A DNA stretch of 64,000 nt from assembly GCF_014596475.1 (NCBI RefSeq), contig NZ_MECJ01000032.1:1-64000 (forward strand), written 5' to 3'. This DNA is from Streptomyces sp. CBMA152 (GTDB taxonomy: Bacteria > Actinomycetota > Actinomycetes > Streptomycetales > Streptomycetaceae). Position 1 is the stretch's first letter. Every line of letters begins with the position of its first letter. This document shows positions 25,289 through 34,709 of this stretch, one piece after another. A model generated the notes under the pieces. That model was not told the DNA's origin. It ran no database searches and saw nothing but the letters and a program-made list of their open reading frames with translations. Made by a program: the position numbers and the translations under genes.

Positions 25289-26113
25289 ATGGCACAGCCG
25301 GGCGGCGCGGCGACCAGGCCGGTAGGAGAAGGACGGCACCGGGGCACGGTGCCCCGCCGGGGCGCGGGCCCGGCCCTGAGCAAGGTTCCGGAGGTCACCG
25401 CCCTGTTCTGGGTGGTGAAGGTGCTCACCACGGGCGTGGGCGAGACCGCGTCCGACTACCTGGGCCGCACCCTCGGCCCCATACCCGCGGGCACCCTGGG
25501 CCTCGCCGGGCTTGTGGCCCTGCTCACCCTGCAGTTCCGCGCGGTGCGCTACCGGCCCTGGACGTACTGGTCGGCGATCGTGATGGTCAGCGTGTTCGGC
25601 ACCATGGCCGCCGATGTCATCCACGTCGTGGCCCATGTCCCGTACGTGGTGTCGGCGGTGGCCTTCTCGCTCGCGCTGGCCGCCGTCCTGATCGCCTGGT
25701 ACGCCAGCGAGGGCACGCTGTCCATCCACAGCATCCGCACGCCGCGCCGCGAGACGTTCTACTGGGCGACCGTCCTGACCACGTTCGCGCTCGGCACGGC
25801 GGTGGGCGACCTCACGGCCGGCACGCTGGACCTCGGCTACTTCCCGTCCGGTGTCCTGTTCGCCGCCCTCATCGCGGTACCGGCGCTCGCCGGACGCTTC
25901 CTCGGGCTCAACGCGGTGGCCGCGTTCTGGTGGGCGTACGTCCTGACCCGCCCGCTCGGTGCGTCGTTCGCCGACTGGATGGGCGTCCCCACCACCCGCC
26001 ACGGCCTCGGCTGGGGCACCGGCCCGGTCACCCTGGCGCTCTGCGTGCCGATCGCCCTGCTCATCGGTTACCTGGCGAACACGCACAAGCGGCAGTCGCT
26101 CCAGGCGGTTTGA
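25289..26113 (+). CDS. COG4705-type polytopic membrane protein
   Basis: 274 residues. The family signature KVPEVTALFWVVKVLTTGVG (then ETASDYLGRTLG) near residues 31-60 is followed by about eight membrane segments with a second, similar half (FYWATVLTTFALGTAVGDLT), suggesting internal duplication. The ATG at 25289 is chosen because the frame upstream is not family-like; the ribosome binding site is weak. Function of the family is not established to my knowledge; a transporter role is possible. Ends 15 bases ahead of a strong terminator. Confidence 0.75.
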   Translation: MAQPGGAATRPVGEGRHRGTVPRRGAGPALSKVPEVTALFWVVKVLTTGVGETASDYLGRTLGPIPAGTLGLAGLVALLTLQFRAVRYRPWTYWSAIVMVSVFGTMAADVIHVVAHVPYVVSAVAFSLALAAVLIAWYASEGTLSIHSIRTPRRETFYWATVLTTFALGTAVGDLTAGTLDLGYFPSGVLFAALIAVPALAGRFLGLNAVAAFWWAYVLTRPLGASFADWMGVPTTRHGLGWGTGPVTLALCVPIALLIGYLANTHKRQSLQAV

Positions 26114-26128
26114 GCTACTGACACAAAC

Positions 26129-26170
26129 AAAGGGCGCCCCGCTCGTCGACGGACGAGCGGGGCGCCTTTT
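26129..26170. terminator. Canonical intrinsic terminator, bidirectional
   Basis: Arms 26129-26147 and 26152-26170 form a 19-bp stem (one G-T pair) with a 4-base loop, ending in TTTT on the plus strand and TTTGTTTG on the minus strand. It separates the convergent membrane-protein and MMPL genes; the last T is shared with the MMPL stop codon. Confidence 0.92.
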
Positions 26171-28416
26171 CACCTACCCGGGCTACTGGTCGCGCGGTCC
26201 CACTCCTGGTCGTACGCCCGATGCTGCGGCGTGTGGCGGCGCTGGCCGCGTCCCGGGCGGATCGGCCACCAGATACTCCGGCCCAGGATCGCGGCCAGCG
26301 CGGGCACCAGCACGATCGACAGGACGAACGCGGAGAGCAGGATGCCCAGCGCCGTCGCGAAGCCGATCTGCTGGGTGGAGGGGGCCGGGGTGACCGCGAG
26401 GCTGCCGAACGAGCCCGCGAGGACCAGGCCCGCCGTCGCGATGGCCGGTGCGGTGTGGCGTACGGCCCGGGCGACGGCCGCGCGGGCCGGTCCCGGCTGT
26501 TCCATCTCCTCCCGGATGCGGTCGCTGATCAGGATGTTGTAGTCGGTGCCGAGGGCGACGACGAACAGGAACAGCACCAGCGGCAGGGTGAAGTTGACGC
26601 CCGGCTTGTCCAGCATGTGCTGGAACACCAGGGCGGAGGCACCGAGCGTGGCCGCGAAGCCCAGGCCGACGGAGACCATCAGGATCATCGGCGCGAGCAG
26701 GCTGCGCAGCAGGACGAGCAGGATCAGGGCGATGAGTACGGCCGCGACCGGGAACACGATCTTCAAGTCGTGGTCGACGGCGGTCGCGATGTCGGCGAAG
26801 ATCGCCGCCGTACCGCCGACATGGGCCTCGGTCCCGTCGGGTGTGTGCCCGGCGACGGCGGCACGCACCGGCCCGGAGACCAGGTCGCGGGCCTTCTGGG
26901 TCTGGGGATCCGCGCTCAGGTACAGATCGATCCTGGCCGCCCGGTGGTCCTCGCTCAGGGCGGTCCGCGCGACCTTGCCCACGCCCTCGACCCCGGCGAG
27001 CGACCGGGAGAGCCCGTCGAGGCGGCTCGTGGTGAGCGTGCCGCCGTCCTTCGCGGTGATGTACACGGTCGTCGGGTCCGACACTCCGGCGGGCAGTGCG
27101 CGGGAGATCTCGGCGGCGGTGGCCGAGGCGGGGGTGTCGCGCCCGCTTTCGCTGCCGTAGTCCATCCGTATCCCGGCGAGACCGGCGCCCAGTGCCGCGA
27201 GCAGGGCGACCGAGGCCACGATCAGGGTCAGCGGGCGTCGTGTGACGAGAGCGCTGATCCGGCCCGCCGTGCCTTCGCGTGGGGTGCGCTTGAGGGCGCG
27301 CGACGGCCAGAACATCTTGCGGCCGGTGACCGCGAGCAGGGCCGGCATGAGCGTGAGGCTGGCCAGCAGCATCACGAGGACCGAGAGGGCGATCGCCGGG
27401 CCGAGCACGCGGAACTGCCCGAAGGTCGCGACCCCGAGGGTGGCGAAGGCGGCGACGATGGTGAGCGCCGCCGAGGTGACCGCCGTGCCGACCCGGCCGC
27501 TGACCTCGGCGGCGACGAGGCGGTGCGGCAGTTCGGGGCGCCCGCGCAGTTGCTCGCGGAAGCGGAAGAGGAGGAACAGGAAGTAGTCGATCCCGATGCC
27601 GAGCAGAACCACCTGGATCAGCTGGGGAGTCGACGAGTCGATCTTGATGTCGGTGAGCATGGCGACGCCGACCACCGCACCCTGCGCCGCGCCGCCGACG
27701 ATCACCACCGCGAGCAGCGGCAGCAGCGCCGCGAGAAGACTGCGGAACACCAGTACGTTGAGGAGCACGATCAGCCCCACGGTGAGGATTCCCGCGACCT
27801 TCGCGTTGGTCTTCTCCGCATCCGCGGTATCGGTCTCGTCGGCCATTCCGCCGGTGAATCCCGTACGCATTCCCTGGTCGGCAAAAGCGGCCCGGGCTTG
27901 GTCGCGGAAGGTGCGGTAGACGCTCTGGACTCCGGGGTCCGTGCGATTTCCCTTCAGTTCGACCGTGAGGAGTTCGAAGCTCTTGTCGGGTGCCACCATG
28001 GCCGGGCCGACCTTGGGTGTCTGGGAATGGTCCTGCGTCAGAAATCCGACGTCGTCCTTGGACTTGGGCATCGTGACCTCGCGACGGCCCAACCGCTCGG
28101 CTTCCGCGCCGATCTTCCGCTGGTCCGAGGCGGTGAGCACCTTGCCGTCCGACCGGGCCACCAGCAGGGTCACCGCGTTGGCATCGGGTTTGATCCCGAA
28201 TTTGTCCTCGGCGACTTTCAGCGCGGCGGCCGAGTCGTACTTGTCCGGCAGGAAATCCCCCGCCTGGGTCTGGGAGGCGCGGTAGACCAATGCCTGGCCC
28301 AGCATGGTCAGAAAGACACCCACCACCGTCCAGGCGGCGATTACCTTCCACGGATTCCTGGTGGAGAATCCGGTCAGGGCGCGTATCACGTAGTCCTCCG
28401 GCAATGGTGCGTTCAC
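26170..28416 (-). CDS. MMPL-family RND transporter
   Basis: 748 residues, the usual size for actinobacterial MMPL proteins. It has two repeats, each a membrane segment, an extracytoplasmic loop of about 150 residues and a five-helix bundle. Family blocks seen include QVVLLGIGIDYFLFLLFRFR and ALGTDYNILISDRIREEME, which carry the proton-relay Asp-Tyr pairs (GIDYF and GTDYN). Members export lipids or hydrophobic drugs. It is divergent from a NarL-type two-component system that may control it. ATG at 28414-28416. Confidence 0.9.
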   Translation of the reverse strand: MNAPLPEDYVIRALTGFSTRNPWKVIAAWTVVGVFLTMLGQALVYRASQTQAGDFLPDKYDSAAALKVAEDKFGIKPDANAVTLLVARSDGKVLTASDQRKIGAEAERLGRREVTMPKSKDDVGFLTQDHSQTPKVGPAMVAPDKSFELLTVELKGNRTDPGVQSVYRTFRDQARAAFADQGMRTGFTGGMADETDTADAEKTNAKVAGILTVGLIVLLNVLVFRSLLAALLPLLAVVIVGGAAQGAVVGVAMLTDIKIDSSTPQLIQVVLLGIGIDYFLFLLFRFREQLRGRPELPHRLVAAEVSGRVGTAVTSAALTIVAAFATLGVATFGQFRVLGPAIALSVLVMLLASLTLMPALLAVTGRKMFWPSRALKRTPREGTAGRISALVTRRPLTLIVASVALLAALGAGLAGIRMDYGSESGRDTPASATAAEISRALPAGVSDPTTVYITAKDGGTLTTSRLDGLSRSLAGVEGVGKVARTALSEDHRAARIDLYLSADPQTQKARDLVSGPVRAAVAGHTPDGTEAHVGGTAAIFADIATAVDHDLKIVFPVAAVLIALILLVLLRSLLAPMILMVSVGLGFAATLGASALVFQHMLDKPGVNFTLPLVLFLFVVALGTDYNILISDRIREEMEQPGPARAAVARAVRHTAPAIATAGLVLAGSFGSLAVTPAPSTQQIGFATALGILLSAFVLSIVLVPALAAILGRSIWWPIRPGRGQRRHTPQHRAYDQEWDRATSSPGR

Positions 28417-28657
28417 CGGGGATTCCCGGCCGTTCTTTAGACCATCACGCCGAAGTGCCGCTTTTCGTCGGGGCGCAGAACGAGAAGAGCGCCGGGACCG
28501 GAGTCCCGAGTCGGGCCGCGACCAGGACCAGGGTCCTGGTCGGAGCTCGGCTCCAGGGCCCGTGGCCCGGGCACCGGCCGCTGTCAGAATGGATCACGGA
28601 CAACAGTCGTGACGCACCGGCAAGGGCCCGGAGGGCCGACTGCCGAGGAGGACCGAC

Positions 28658-29881
28658 ATGCAGACGCGCCACGACCTCGCGCCACCCGCCGTGCCCACCG
28701 ACACACCGTGGACCCGCGACGACGCGCTCGTGACGATCGGGGCCGCCGCCGTGGACCTGGTGGGGTACTCGCTCTCCGGCCAGAGCGACGGCGAGAGCGT
28801 CACGGTCGTCGGATGCGCGCTCATCGTGGCCTCAGCGCTCTGTCTGCTCGCCCGCAACCGCCGCCCGGTGCTCACCCTCGCCGCTGTCCTGGCCCTCGCG
28901 GTGGCGCTGAACCTGTCCACGTCCGTGCCGCACCACAGCGGGTTCAGGTCGGCACTGGTCGTCGCCCTGTACGCGGTCGCCCGGGCCCACGCCCGGAAGG
29001 TGATCGTGCCGACGGCTCTCACGGCCGCGGTCGTGCCGCTCCTGGGCCAGCCGGACAAGCCGGTCCCGACGCCCTGGGAAGTCCTGGGCAACATGCTCGC
29101 GGCCGCCCTGGTCGTCGCCACCGCGACCGCGGTGAACCGCTGGCACGAGAACGTCGAGACACAGCGCAGACTGCTGGCCGATCGCGCGGTGGCCGACGAA
29201 CGCCGCCGTATCGCACGGGAGCTGCACGACATCGTCTCCCACCACATCACCACGATGCAGCTGATGGCGGGCGGCGCCCGGGCCAACCTCGCCCATGACA
29301 CCGACGTCGTCCGCGACGCCCTGGTCACCCTGGAGGAGTCCGGCCGTATGGCCCTGCGCGAGATGCGCCAGCTCCTAGATGTGCTGCGCGCCGACGACGA
29401 GCCGGAGGACGCCCTGTCACCGCCGCAGCCCGGGACCGCGGACCTCGGCCGTATCGTCGCCGAGTCCCGACTGGCGGGTCTGCCCACCGAGTTCACCGTC
29501 CACGGCCAGGAGCGCCCGCTGCCGCCGAGCGTCGGCCTCACCGTGTTCCGTATCGTCCAGGAAGCCCTGACCAACGCCCGTAAGCACGCCGAAGGAGCCC
29601 GGGTCCAAGTCGAGCTGACATACCGTCAGAACATGATCGTCGTCGAGATACACAACGACGGGACGGGCGCGCCGCAGGCCGCGGTGGCGGCCGGGGGCCG
29701 GGGCAGGAAGGATCCCGGACGGACGGGATACGGTCTGATCGGCATGCGCGAACGCGTCGCCCTGCACGGCGGCACGCTGGAGACCGGCGCCCTCGACGGC
29801 GGCGGGTTCAGGGTGGCGGCGGGCCTGCCGCTGACACCGAGCACGAGTGAGGCCGACCAGGCCGAGGAGCTACTGCGATGA
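28658..29881 (+). CDS. NarL-type sensor histidine kinase
   Basis: 407 residues. An N-terminal part with five or so membrane segments (about 25-165) precedes a HisKA_3 dimerisation domain with RRIARELHDIVSHHITTMQL (phospho-His in LHD) and an HATPase_c domain (FRIVQEALTNARKHAEGARV and GYGLIGMRERV). No large extracellular sensor loop, so membrane or internal signals are likely. GAGGA lies 5 bases ahead of the ATG. Its last codons overlap the regulator gene (ATGA). Confidence 0.92.
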   Translation: MQTRHDLAPPAVPTDTPWTRDDALVTIGAAAVDLVGYSLSGQSDGESVTVVGCALIVASALCLLARNRRPVLTLAAVLALAVALNLSTSVPHHSGFRSALVVALYAVARAHARKVIVPTALTAAVVPLLGQPDKPVPTPWEVLGNMLAAALVVATATAVNRWHENVETQRRLLADRAVADERRRIARELHDIVSHHITTMQLMAGGARANLAHDTDVVRDALVTLEESGRMALREMRQLLDVLRADDEPEDALSPPQPGTADLGRIVAESRLAGLPTEFTVHGQERPLPPSVGLTVFRIVQEALTNARKHAEGARVQVELTYRQNMIVVEIHNDGTGAPQAAVAAGGRGRKDPGRTGYGLIGMRERVALHGGTLETGALDGGGFRVAAGLPLTPSTSEADQAEELLR

Positions 29882-30591
29882 CCACCTCCCACGCCCCCAC
29901 CGATCCCGCCACTTCGCAGCGGATCACCGTGCTCATCGCGGACGACCAGCCGCTGGTGCGGCGCGGTCTTGCCCTGATCCTCGGCCCCGACCCGTCGTTC
30001 GAGGTCGTCGCGGAGGCCGAGAACGGTGAACAGGCCGTCGCCCTGGCCCAGCAGCTGCGCCCCGACGTCGTCGTGATGGACATCCGTATGCCGGTCCTGG
30101 ACGGGGTCAAGGCGACCGAGGAGCTGGCCCGGACGCTGCCCGGGTGCCGGGTGCTGGCCCTGAGCACCTTCGACATGGACGAGTACGTCGTCGCCGCCCT
30201 GCGCGCGGGCGCGTACGGCTTCCTGCCCAAGGACATCTCCCCCGAGGAGCTGATCGCGGCGGTCCGTACGGTCCACACCGGCGAGGCGGCCGTCGCGCCG
30301 CGCCTGCTCACCCGGCTCATCTCCACCTACGTCAGAGCGCCCCGCGCTCCCCGGCCGACGCCCGTCGCGAGCCCCGGCGACCTCACACCCCGTGAGCTGG
30401 AAGTGTGGAGCCTGATCGCCACCGGGCTCGACAACGCCGAGATCGCCCGCGAGATGGAGCTCAGCGTCTCCACCGTCAAGAACTACATCACCAGCATCTT
30501 CGGCAAGCTCGATGTCCGCGACCGCGCCCAGGCGGTGATAGCGGCGTACGAGTCGGGGTTGGTCGAGGCGCGTACGAACCCCGGGTCCTAA
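29878..30591 (+). CDS. NarL/FixJ-type response regulator
   Basis: 237 residues. The receiver domain carries IADDQPLVRRGL and phospho-acceptor Asp in VVVMDIRMPVLDG, with LSTFDMDEYV and LPKDISPEEL completing the pocket. The C-terminal LuxR helix-turn-helix is LTPRELEVWSLIATGLDNAE, then IAREMELSVSTVKNYITSIF. Coupled to the kinase by a 4-base overlap. The gene's end overlaps by 4 bases the end of the convergent beta-lactamase-like gene. Confidence 0.93.
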   Translation: MTTSHAPTDPATSQRITVLIADDQPLVRRGLALILGPDPSFEVVAEAENGEQAVALAQQLRPDVVVMDIRMPVLDGVKATEELARTLPGCRVLALSTFDMDEYVVAALRAGAYGFLPKDISPEELIAAVRTVHTGEAAVAPRLLTRLISTYVRAPRAPRPTPVASPGDLTPRELEVWSLIATGLDNAEIAREMELSVSTVKNYITSIFGKLDVRDRAQAVIAAYESGLVEARTNPGS

Positions 30592-32195
30592 CCACCAGAC
30601 CTGGTGAAGGTGCCCAGGCCGGTGTGGTCGAGGTATTCCACCGTGACCGTGTTGTCCTTGAACGTGACCCCGGTGAGGCCGACCGCGTTCTCGCCGGTCG
30701 TCTTGAAGCTGAAGACGTCACCGCTGTAGTGGGTCAGCGGGAACCGCATGTGCCGGGGCCCGAGTTCGGCGACCAGGCCCGTGGCCGACTCGGTGACGGT
30801 GAGGCGGCCGTAGTACGCGTTGTCATACGTGCCGGTGTACGCGCTGGTGGCCCGGGCGGGCTTCACGTCGGCCGGCGGATGCGCGTAATCAGTGCTGGAG
30901 GCGCCCTGGTTGAGCTGCTTTTCCAGCGCTCCGCCGATGAGAGGCAGCCAGTCCCGTGTCGGCTTGCCGAACTGCGCGGTGTCGAAGAAGTCCTGCGCCA
31001 CGGTCTCCGGCACACCGATGGGCGCGCCGTTGGTGAGCACCACGATGCCGAGCTGTTCGGCGGGGAGCATGGTCACATTGGTCGCGGCACCGAGCGCGAA
31101 GCCGCCCGAGTGGCTCAGGCGCAGCCGGCCGTTCTCGTCGTAGGAGACGTTCCAGCCGAGGCCGTAGAAACCGGTGCGGTCGGTGGGTGCGGCCGGGGGC
31201 TGCGACACGACCTGCGGAAGGTGCGTCGGGGCGAGCCCGGCCGGGTCGATGATCTGGTGTCCGTCGAGCTTGCCGTTGGCCAGTTGGAGGCGCAGCCAGC
31301 GGGACATGTCCTTGGCCGTGGAGCTGACGCCGCCCGCCGGTGACTGGGCGTCGGCGTCACGGACGAACCGGGCGCTCCAGGTGCCGTCGGCGTTCTTGAC
31401 GTGCGTGACGGCCTTGTTCTTGGCCTTCTCGAAGTCGGCGAAGCGCGAGCTGGTGGAGTTCATACCGGCGGGCTTGTACAGCGTGTCCTCGCTCAGCTTC
31501 TCCCAGCTGACACCCTTGGCCCGGGCGACGGCCTCCGCGGCCGCCGTGAGACCGAAGTTGGTGTACGCGTAACTCGCGCGGAACGGCGTCAGCGGCTCGT
31601 ACCGCAGATGGTCCAGGATGTACGCGCGGTCGTAACCCAGGTCCTCAAGCAGATCGCCCGCGTGGTCCGGCAGACCGCTGCGGTGCGCGAACAGGTCCGC
31701 GACGGTGACGTGCGAACTCACCCATGGGTCCTTGAGCGCGAAGCCGGGCAACTGTCCGGCGACCGGGGTGTCCCAGGTGAGCTTGCTGTCCTTGCCCGCG
31801 CCCACCGCACCCGCGACCACGGTGGAGGCGACGGGCTTCGACACCGAGGCGATCTCGAAGACGGTGTCGGGGTCGATCTTGCCCTTTTCTCCGACGTGCC
31901 GGTCCCCGAAGCCCTTCAGGTACACCACCCGGTCCTTGTGGACGACGCCCACGGCGACGCCCGGGACTCCCGTGCGTTTCATGATGGCTGATACGACCGA
32001 GTCGAGCTGGTCGACGGCCTTGTTCACCTGGTCGTCGGTGAGCTGGGGAGCCGGTGGCGGCGGGCCGGACGGGGAGGGGCCCGCGGCGCCCGCGCCCGTT
32101 CCGCTCGCCCCGGCCAGCAGGGCCGCCAGGGCGAAGACGGTGAGCGCACGGCTCCGGCTCGGTCGCATGCGCGGTGCGGCATGCATATCTTTCAT
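30588..32195 (-). CDS. Secreted class C beta-lactamase-like serine hydrolase
   Basis: 535 residues. A signal peptide is followed by a beta-lactamase/D-aminopeptidase fold domain: nucleophile motif S-V-S-K in FEIASVSKPVAS, Tyr motif Y-T-N in SYAYTNFGLTAAA, and H-S-G in RLSHSGGFALG. A C-terminal lipocalin-like extension of about 100 residues (after residue 430) is common in bacterial D-stereospecific esterases and peptidases. Substrate unknown. The start is uncertain among Met1, Met4 and Met10; none has a good ribosome binding site. Confidence 0.88.
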   Translation of the reverse strand: MKDMHAAPRMRPSRSRALTVFALAALLAGASGTGAGAAGPSPSGPPPPAPQLTDDQVNKAVDQLDSVVSAIMKRTGVPGVAVGVVHKDRVVYLKGFGDRHVGEKGKIDPDTVFEIASVSKPVASTVVAGAVGAGKDSKLTWDTPVAGQLPGFALKDPWVSSHVTVADLFAHRSGLPDHAGDLLEDLGYDRAYILDHLRYEPLTPFRASYAYTNFGLTAAAEAVARAKGVSWEKLSEDTLYKPAGMNSTSSRFADFEKAKNKAVTHVKNADGTWSARFVRDADAQSPAGGVSSTAKDMSRWLRLQLANGKLDGHQIIDPAGLAPTHLPQVVSQPPAAPTDRTGFYGLGWNVSYDENGRLRLSHSGGFALGAATNVTMLPAEQLGIVVLTNGAPIGVPETVAQDFFDTAQFGKPTRDWLPLIGGALEKQLNQGASSTDYAHPPADVKPARATSAYTGTYDNAYYGRLTVTESATGLVAELGPRHMRFPLTHYSGDVFSFKTTGENAVGLTGVTFKDNTVTVEYLDHTGLGTFTRSGG

Positions 32196-32295
32196 TGAAC
32201 ACCCGTGCTACGGCGCTGTCGCGCGGTGTCCGCCCCCCGGGCGGGCGGTGCGCTTGAATGATCCCGACGGATCCCCGGGAAGGAACAGAGCTGCG

Positions 32296-33381
32296 GTGCG
32301 TGTACTACAGGGCATCACAGGTGCCGTCATCGTCCTGGGGATCTTCTCCTCGGTGCTGCGGACGCTGGTCATCCCGAGGCCGACGCGTTCGGGCTTCACC
32401 CACATCGTCCAGCGCCTGGTCCACCGCCCGTTCCAGCTGGTCGCCGACCGGCTGCCGGACGCCGAGGCGAAGGACCGCATACTCGCCCCGGTGGCGCCGC
32501 TGTCCATCGTCGTGACGCTGATGGGCTGGCTCGCGTGCTTCATGGTGGGCTACGCACTCCTTGAGGCGGCCGTCAGCAACCTCCCCGTCAGGGACGCGAT
32601 GGTCGAGTCCGGCTCCTCGCTCTTCACCCTCGGCTTCGCCAGCGGCACCCGCGTGTCGCTCAACGTCATCGACTTCTGCGCCGCCGCGACCGGCCCCGTC
32701 GTGATCGGCCTCCAGGTGGGGTATCTGCCCACCCTGTACGGTGCCTACCAGCGCCGCGAGACCGAGGTGACGCTCCTTCAGGCCCGCGCGGGCAGCCCGC
32801 CGTGGGGCCCGGAGATCCTGGCCCGTTACGCGCAGGTCGAGATGCTGCACAGCGTCACCGAGCTGTTCCGCAACTGGGAGCGGTGGAGCGCCGAGGTGAG
32901 CGAGAGCCACACCACCTACCCGGTGCTGCTGCACTTCCGCTCCCCCAAGGCGAGCCGCAACTGGCTGATCGCCCTGCTGTCGGTGATGGACGCGGCGGCG
33001 CTGCGCCTCGCCTTCAACCCCTCGCAACCGCAGCCCGAGGTACGGATGGCCCTGCGGGCCGGGTTCGTGTGCCTGCGCGACATCGCCGATATGCGCGGCA
33101 TCCCGTACGACCGCGACCCGCATCCGGACGACCCCGTCCAGCTCACCTACGAGGACTTCCTGCACGGTGTGGCGCGCATGGAAGACCAGGGGTATCCGAT
33201 GGAGCGCACACCCCAGGAGGCCTGGCGGCACTTCCGTGGCTGGCGGGTCAACTACGAGCAACTGGCGTACTGGCTGGCGCGGGACATCGACGCGGTGCCC
33301 GCGCCCTGGTCGGGTCCGCGCCGCACGTCCGTGGCCATCCGCACCCCGGTCACCCCGGTCGACCGGCGCCCGGTCGGATGA
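32296..33381 (+). CDS. Uncharacterised membrane protein with channel-like pore segment
   Basis: 361 residues from a GTG with AAGGAA upstream; the longer frame before it is the shadow of the divergent gene. An N-terminal helix (LQGITGAVIVLGIFSSVLRT) precedes a pair of helices (LSIVVTLMGWLACFMVGYAL and VIDFCAAATGPVVIGLQVGY) around SGSSLFTLGFASG, whose T-L-G-F resembles the filter region of two-helix ion channels. The remaining 230 residues are soluble, helical and cytoplasmic. I do not recognise a named family, and the channel idea is only a resemblance. Followed closely by the YoaK-like gene. Confidence 0.65.
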   Translation: MRVLQGITGAVIVLGIFSSVLRTLVIPRPTRSGFTHIVQRLVHRPFQLVADRLPDAEAKDRILAPVAPLSIVVTLMGWLACFMVGYALLEAAVSNLPVRDAMVESGSSLFTLGFASGTRVSLNVIDFCAAATGPVVIGLQVGYLPTLYGAYQRRETEVTLLQARAGSPPWGPEILARYAQVEMLHSVTELFRNWERWSAEVSESHTTYPVLLHFRSPKASRNWLIALLSVMDAAALRLAFNPSQPQPEVRMALRAGFVCLRDIADMRGIPYDRDPHPDDPVQLTYEDFLHGVARMEDQGYPMERTPQEAWRHFRGWRVNYEQLAYWLARDIDAVPAPWSGPRRTSVAIRTPVTPVDRRPVG

Positions 33382-33398
33382 AGGGCAGGAGGATGAAC

Positions 33399-34082
33399 GT
33401 GGACACCCTGCTCGGCCGGGGCGCCGCCCGGATGTTTCCCGGCACCCCGGGACACCACGGTGTGCTGCCGCCGCTGCTCGTCGTGCTCACCTTGGTCACC
33501 GGGCTTGTCGACGCCGTCAGTTATCTCGGGCTCCATCATGTATTCGTCGCCAACATGACGGGCAACGTGGTCTTCCTGGGGTTCGCGCTGGCGGGTGGGA
33601 CCGGACTGTCCGCCGTCGCCTCCACCCTCGCCGGCGTCGCCTTCCTGACCGGCGCGCTGGTGGGCGGGCGCCTGGCGCCACGGATCGCCGAGCCGGTCCG
33701 GCTGTTCGCCCTGCTGGTCGCGGCGCACGCGGTGCTGGTGGCGGCGGCCCTGGTGACGGCGCTGGCGGCGCACGTGACGTACGTACTGATCGTGCTGCTC
33801 GCCCTCGGTATGGGGATGCAGAACGCGGTGGTGCGCAGGCTCGCGGTGCCCGACCTCACCACCACGGTGCTCACCATGACGCTGACCGGTCTGGCCGCCG
33901 ACCCGCCGGGGCCGGCCGGGGTGCGCCGACTTCTGTCGGTCGCCGCGATGTTCGGCGGCGCCCTGGCCGGGGGTCTCCTTCAGCGCTCCCACGGCACGGC
34001 CGCCGCGCTGGCGCCGGCCGTGCTGCTGCTCGTCGCCGTGGCGCTGGCGGCGGGAGCCTCCGCGCGGCCCGTTCCCGCGTGA
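33399..34082 (+). CDS. YoaK/DUF1275-family membrane protein
   Basis: About 227 residues with six membrane segments. The DUF1275 signature is visible: VTGLVDAVSYLGLHHVFVANMTGNVVFLG. The family is widespread and uncharacterised. A GTG at 33399 lies 6 bases after a perfect AGGAGG; an ATG at 33393 directly abuts the AGGAGG and an ATG at 33378 overlaps the upstream stop, so all three are in-frame candidates. Likely cotranscribed with the channel-like gene. Ends 15 bases before the convergent antA. Confidence 0.88.
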   Translation: MDTLLGRGAARMFPGTPGHHGVLPPLLVVLTLVTGLVDAVSYLGLHHVFVANMTGNVVFLGFALAGGTGLSAVASTLAGVAFLTGALVGGRLAPRIAEPVRLFALLVAAHAVLVAAALVTALAAHVTYVLIVLLALGMGMQNAVVRRLAVPDLTTTVLTMTLTGLAADPPGPAGVRRLLSVAAMFGGALAGGLLQRSHGTAAALAPAVLLLVAVALAAGASARPVPA

Positions 34083-34097
34083 CCGGCAGCCGTCGGG

Positions 34098-34625
34098 TCA
34101 GGACGCCTGCTGGTGCCAGGCGTCCTGGAAGTTGCGGCGGGCCCGGTGCAGCCGGGAGCGGACGGTACCGACCGGCAGCGCCAGGGTCGCGGCCATCTCC
34201 TCCTCGTTCATCCCGTACACGGCCCGCAGCATGAGCACCTGGCGGTGCTGGTCTGGCAGCCGGTCCATGGCGTCGCTGATGTGCACGGTGTCCAGGGGGT
34301 TGCCGTCCAGGGCCCGGTCGGTCAGATCGTCGGTGGGTCCCTGGTTCAGCCGCTTCGAGGTGCGGACCGCCTCCCGTACGGTCACCGCGCGCACCCATCC
34401 GTAGAAGGCCTCGGGCTCGCGCAGCCCCCCGATGCCCCGGAAGATGGCGAGCAGCGCCTCCTGCGCGGCGTCCGAACTGTGGCCCCGGGCGATCGGCAGA
34501 CACAGCCGGCCGACGAAGGGCGCGATGTGCAGAAGGATCTCGTTCATGGCCCGGTCGTCCCCGGCCTGCGCGCGGGGCAGCAGGGCGGTGGTGACAGGGA
34601 CCCGCGAATCGTTCGTCGTTATCAC
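34098..34625 (-). CDS. antA: AntA, orphan ECF sigma factor of the antimycin cluster
   Basis: 175 residues from a GTG at 34623-34625. Region 2 is around NEILLHIAPFVGRLCLPIAR and EPEAFYGWVRAVTVREAVRT; region 4 carries MDRLPDQHRQVLMLRAVYGM and LPVGTVRSRLHRARRNF. There is no anti-sigma gene nearby, as known for AntA in Streptomyces albus, where it directs transcription of antGF and antHIJKLMNO. Known AntA is turned over by ClpXP through a C-terminal Ala-Ala; this protein ends Gln-Gln-Ala-Ser. It follows antB on the same strand (antBA operon). Confidence 0.92.
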   Translation of the reverse strand: MITTNDSRVPVTTALLPRAQAGDDRAMNEILLHIAPFVGRLCLPIARGHSSDAAQEALLAIFRGIGGLREPEAFYGWVRAVTVREAVRTSKRLNQGPTDDLTDRALDGNPLDTVHISDAMDRLPDQHRQVLMLRAVYGMNEEEMAATLALPVGTVRSRLHRARRNFQDAWHQQAS

Positions 34626-34709
34626 CGCAGGACTACTCCTGGACTCAGCCTGCTGATACAGGGTGCGTGGATGGTGCGTACCGCGTGGGAGGGGCGTCCT
34701 TGGACGCAC

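Noticed and set aside
26183-28351. Long frames in other phases inside the MMPL gene
   Set aside because: No membrane segments or motifs; the MMPL frame has both GIDY and GTDY proton-relay motifs.
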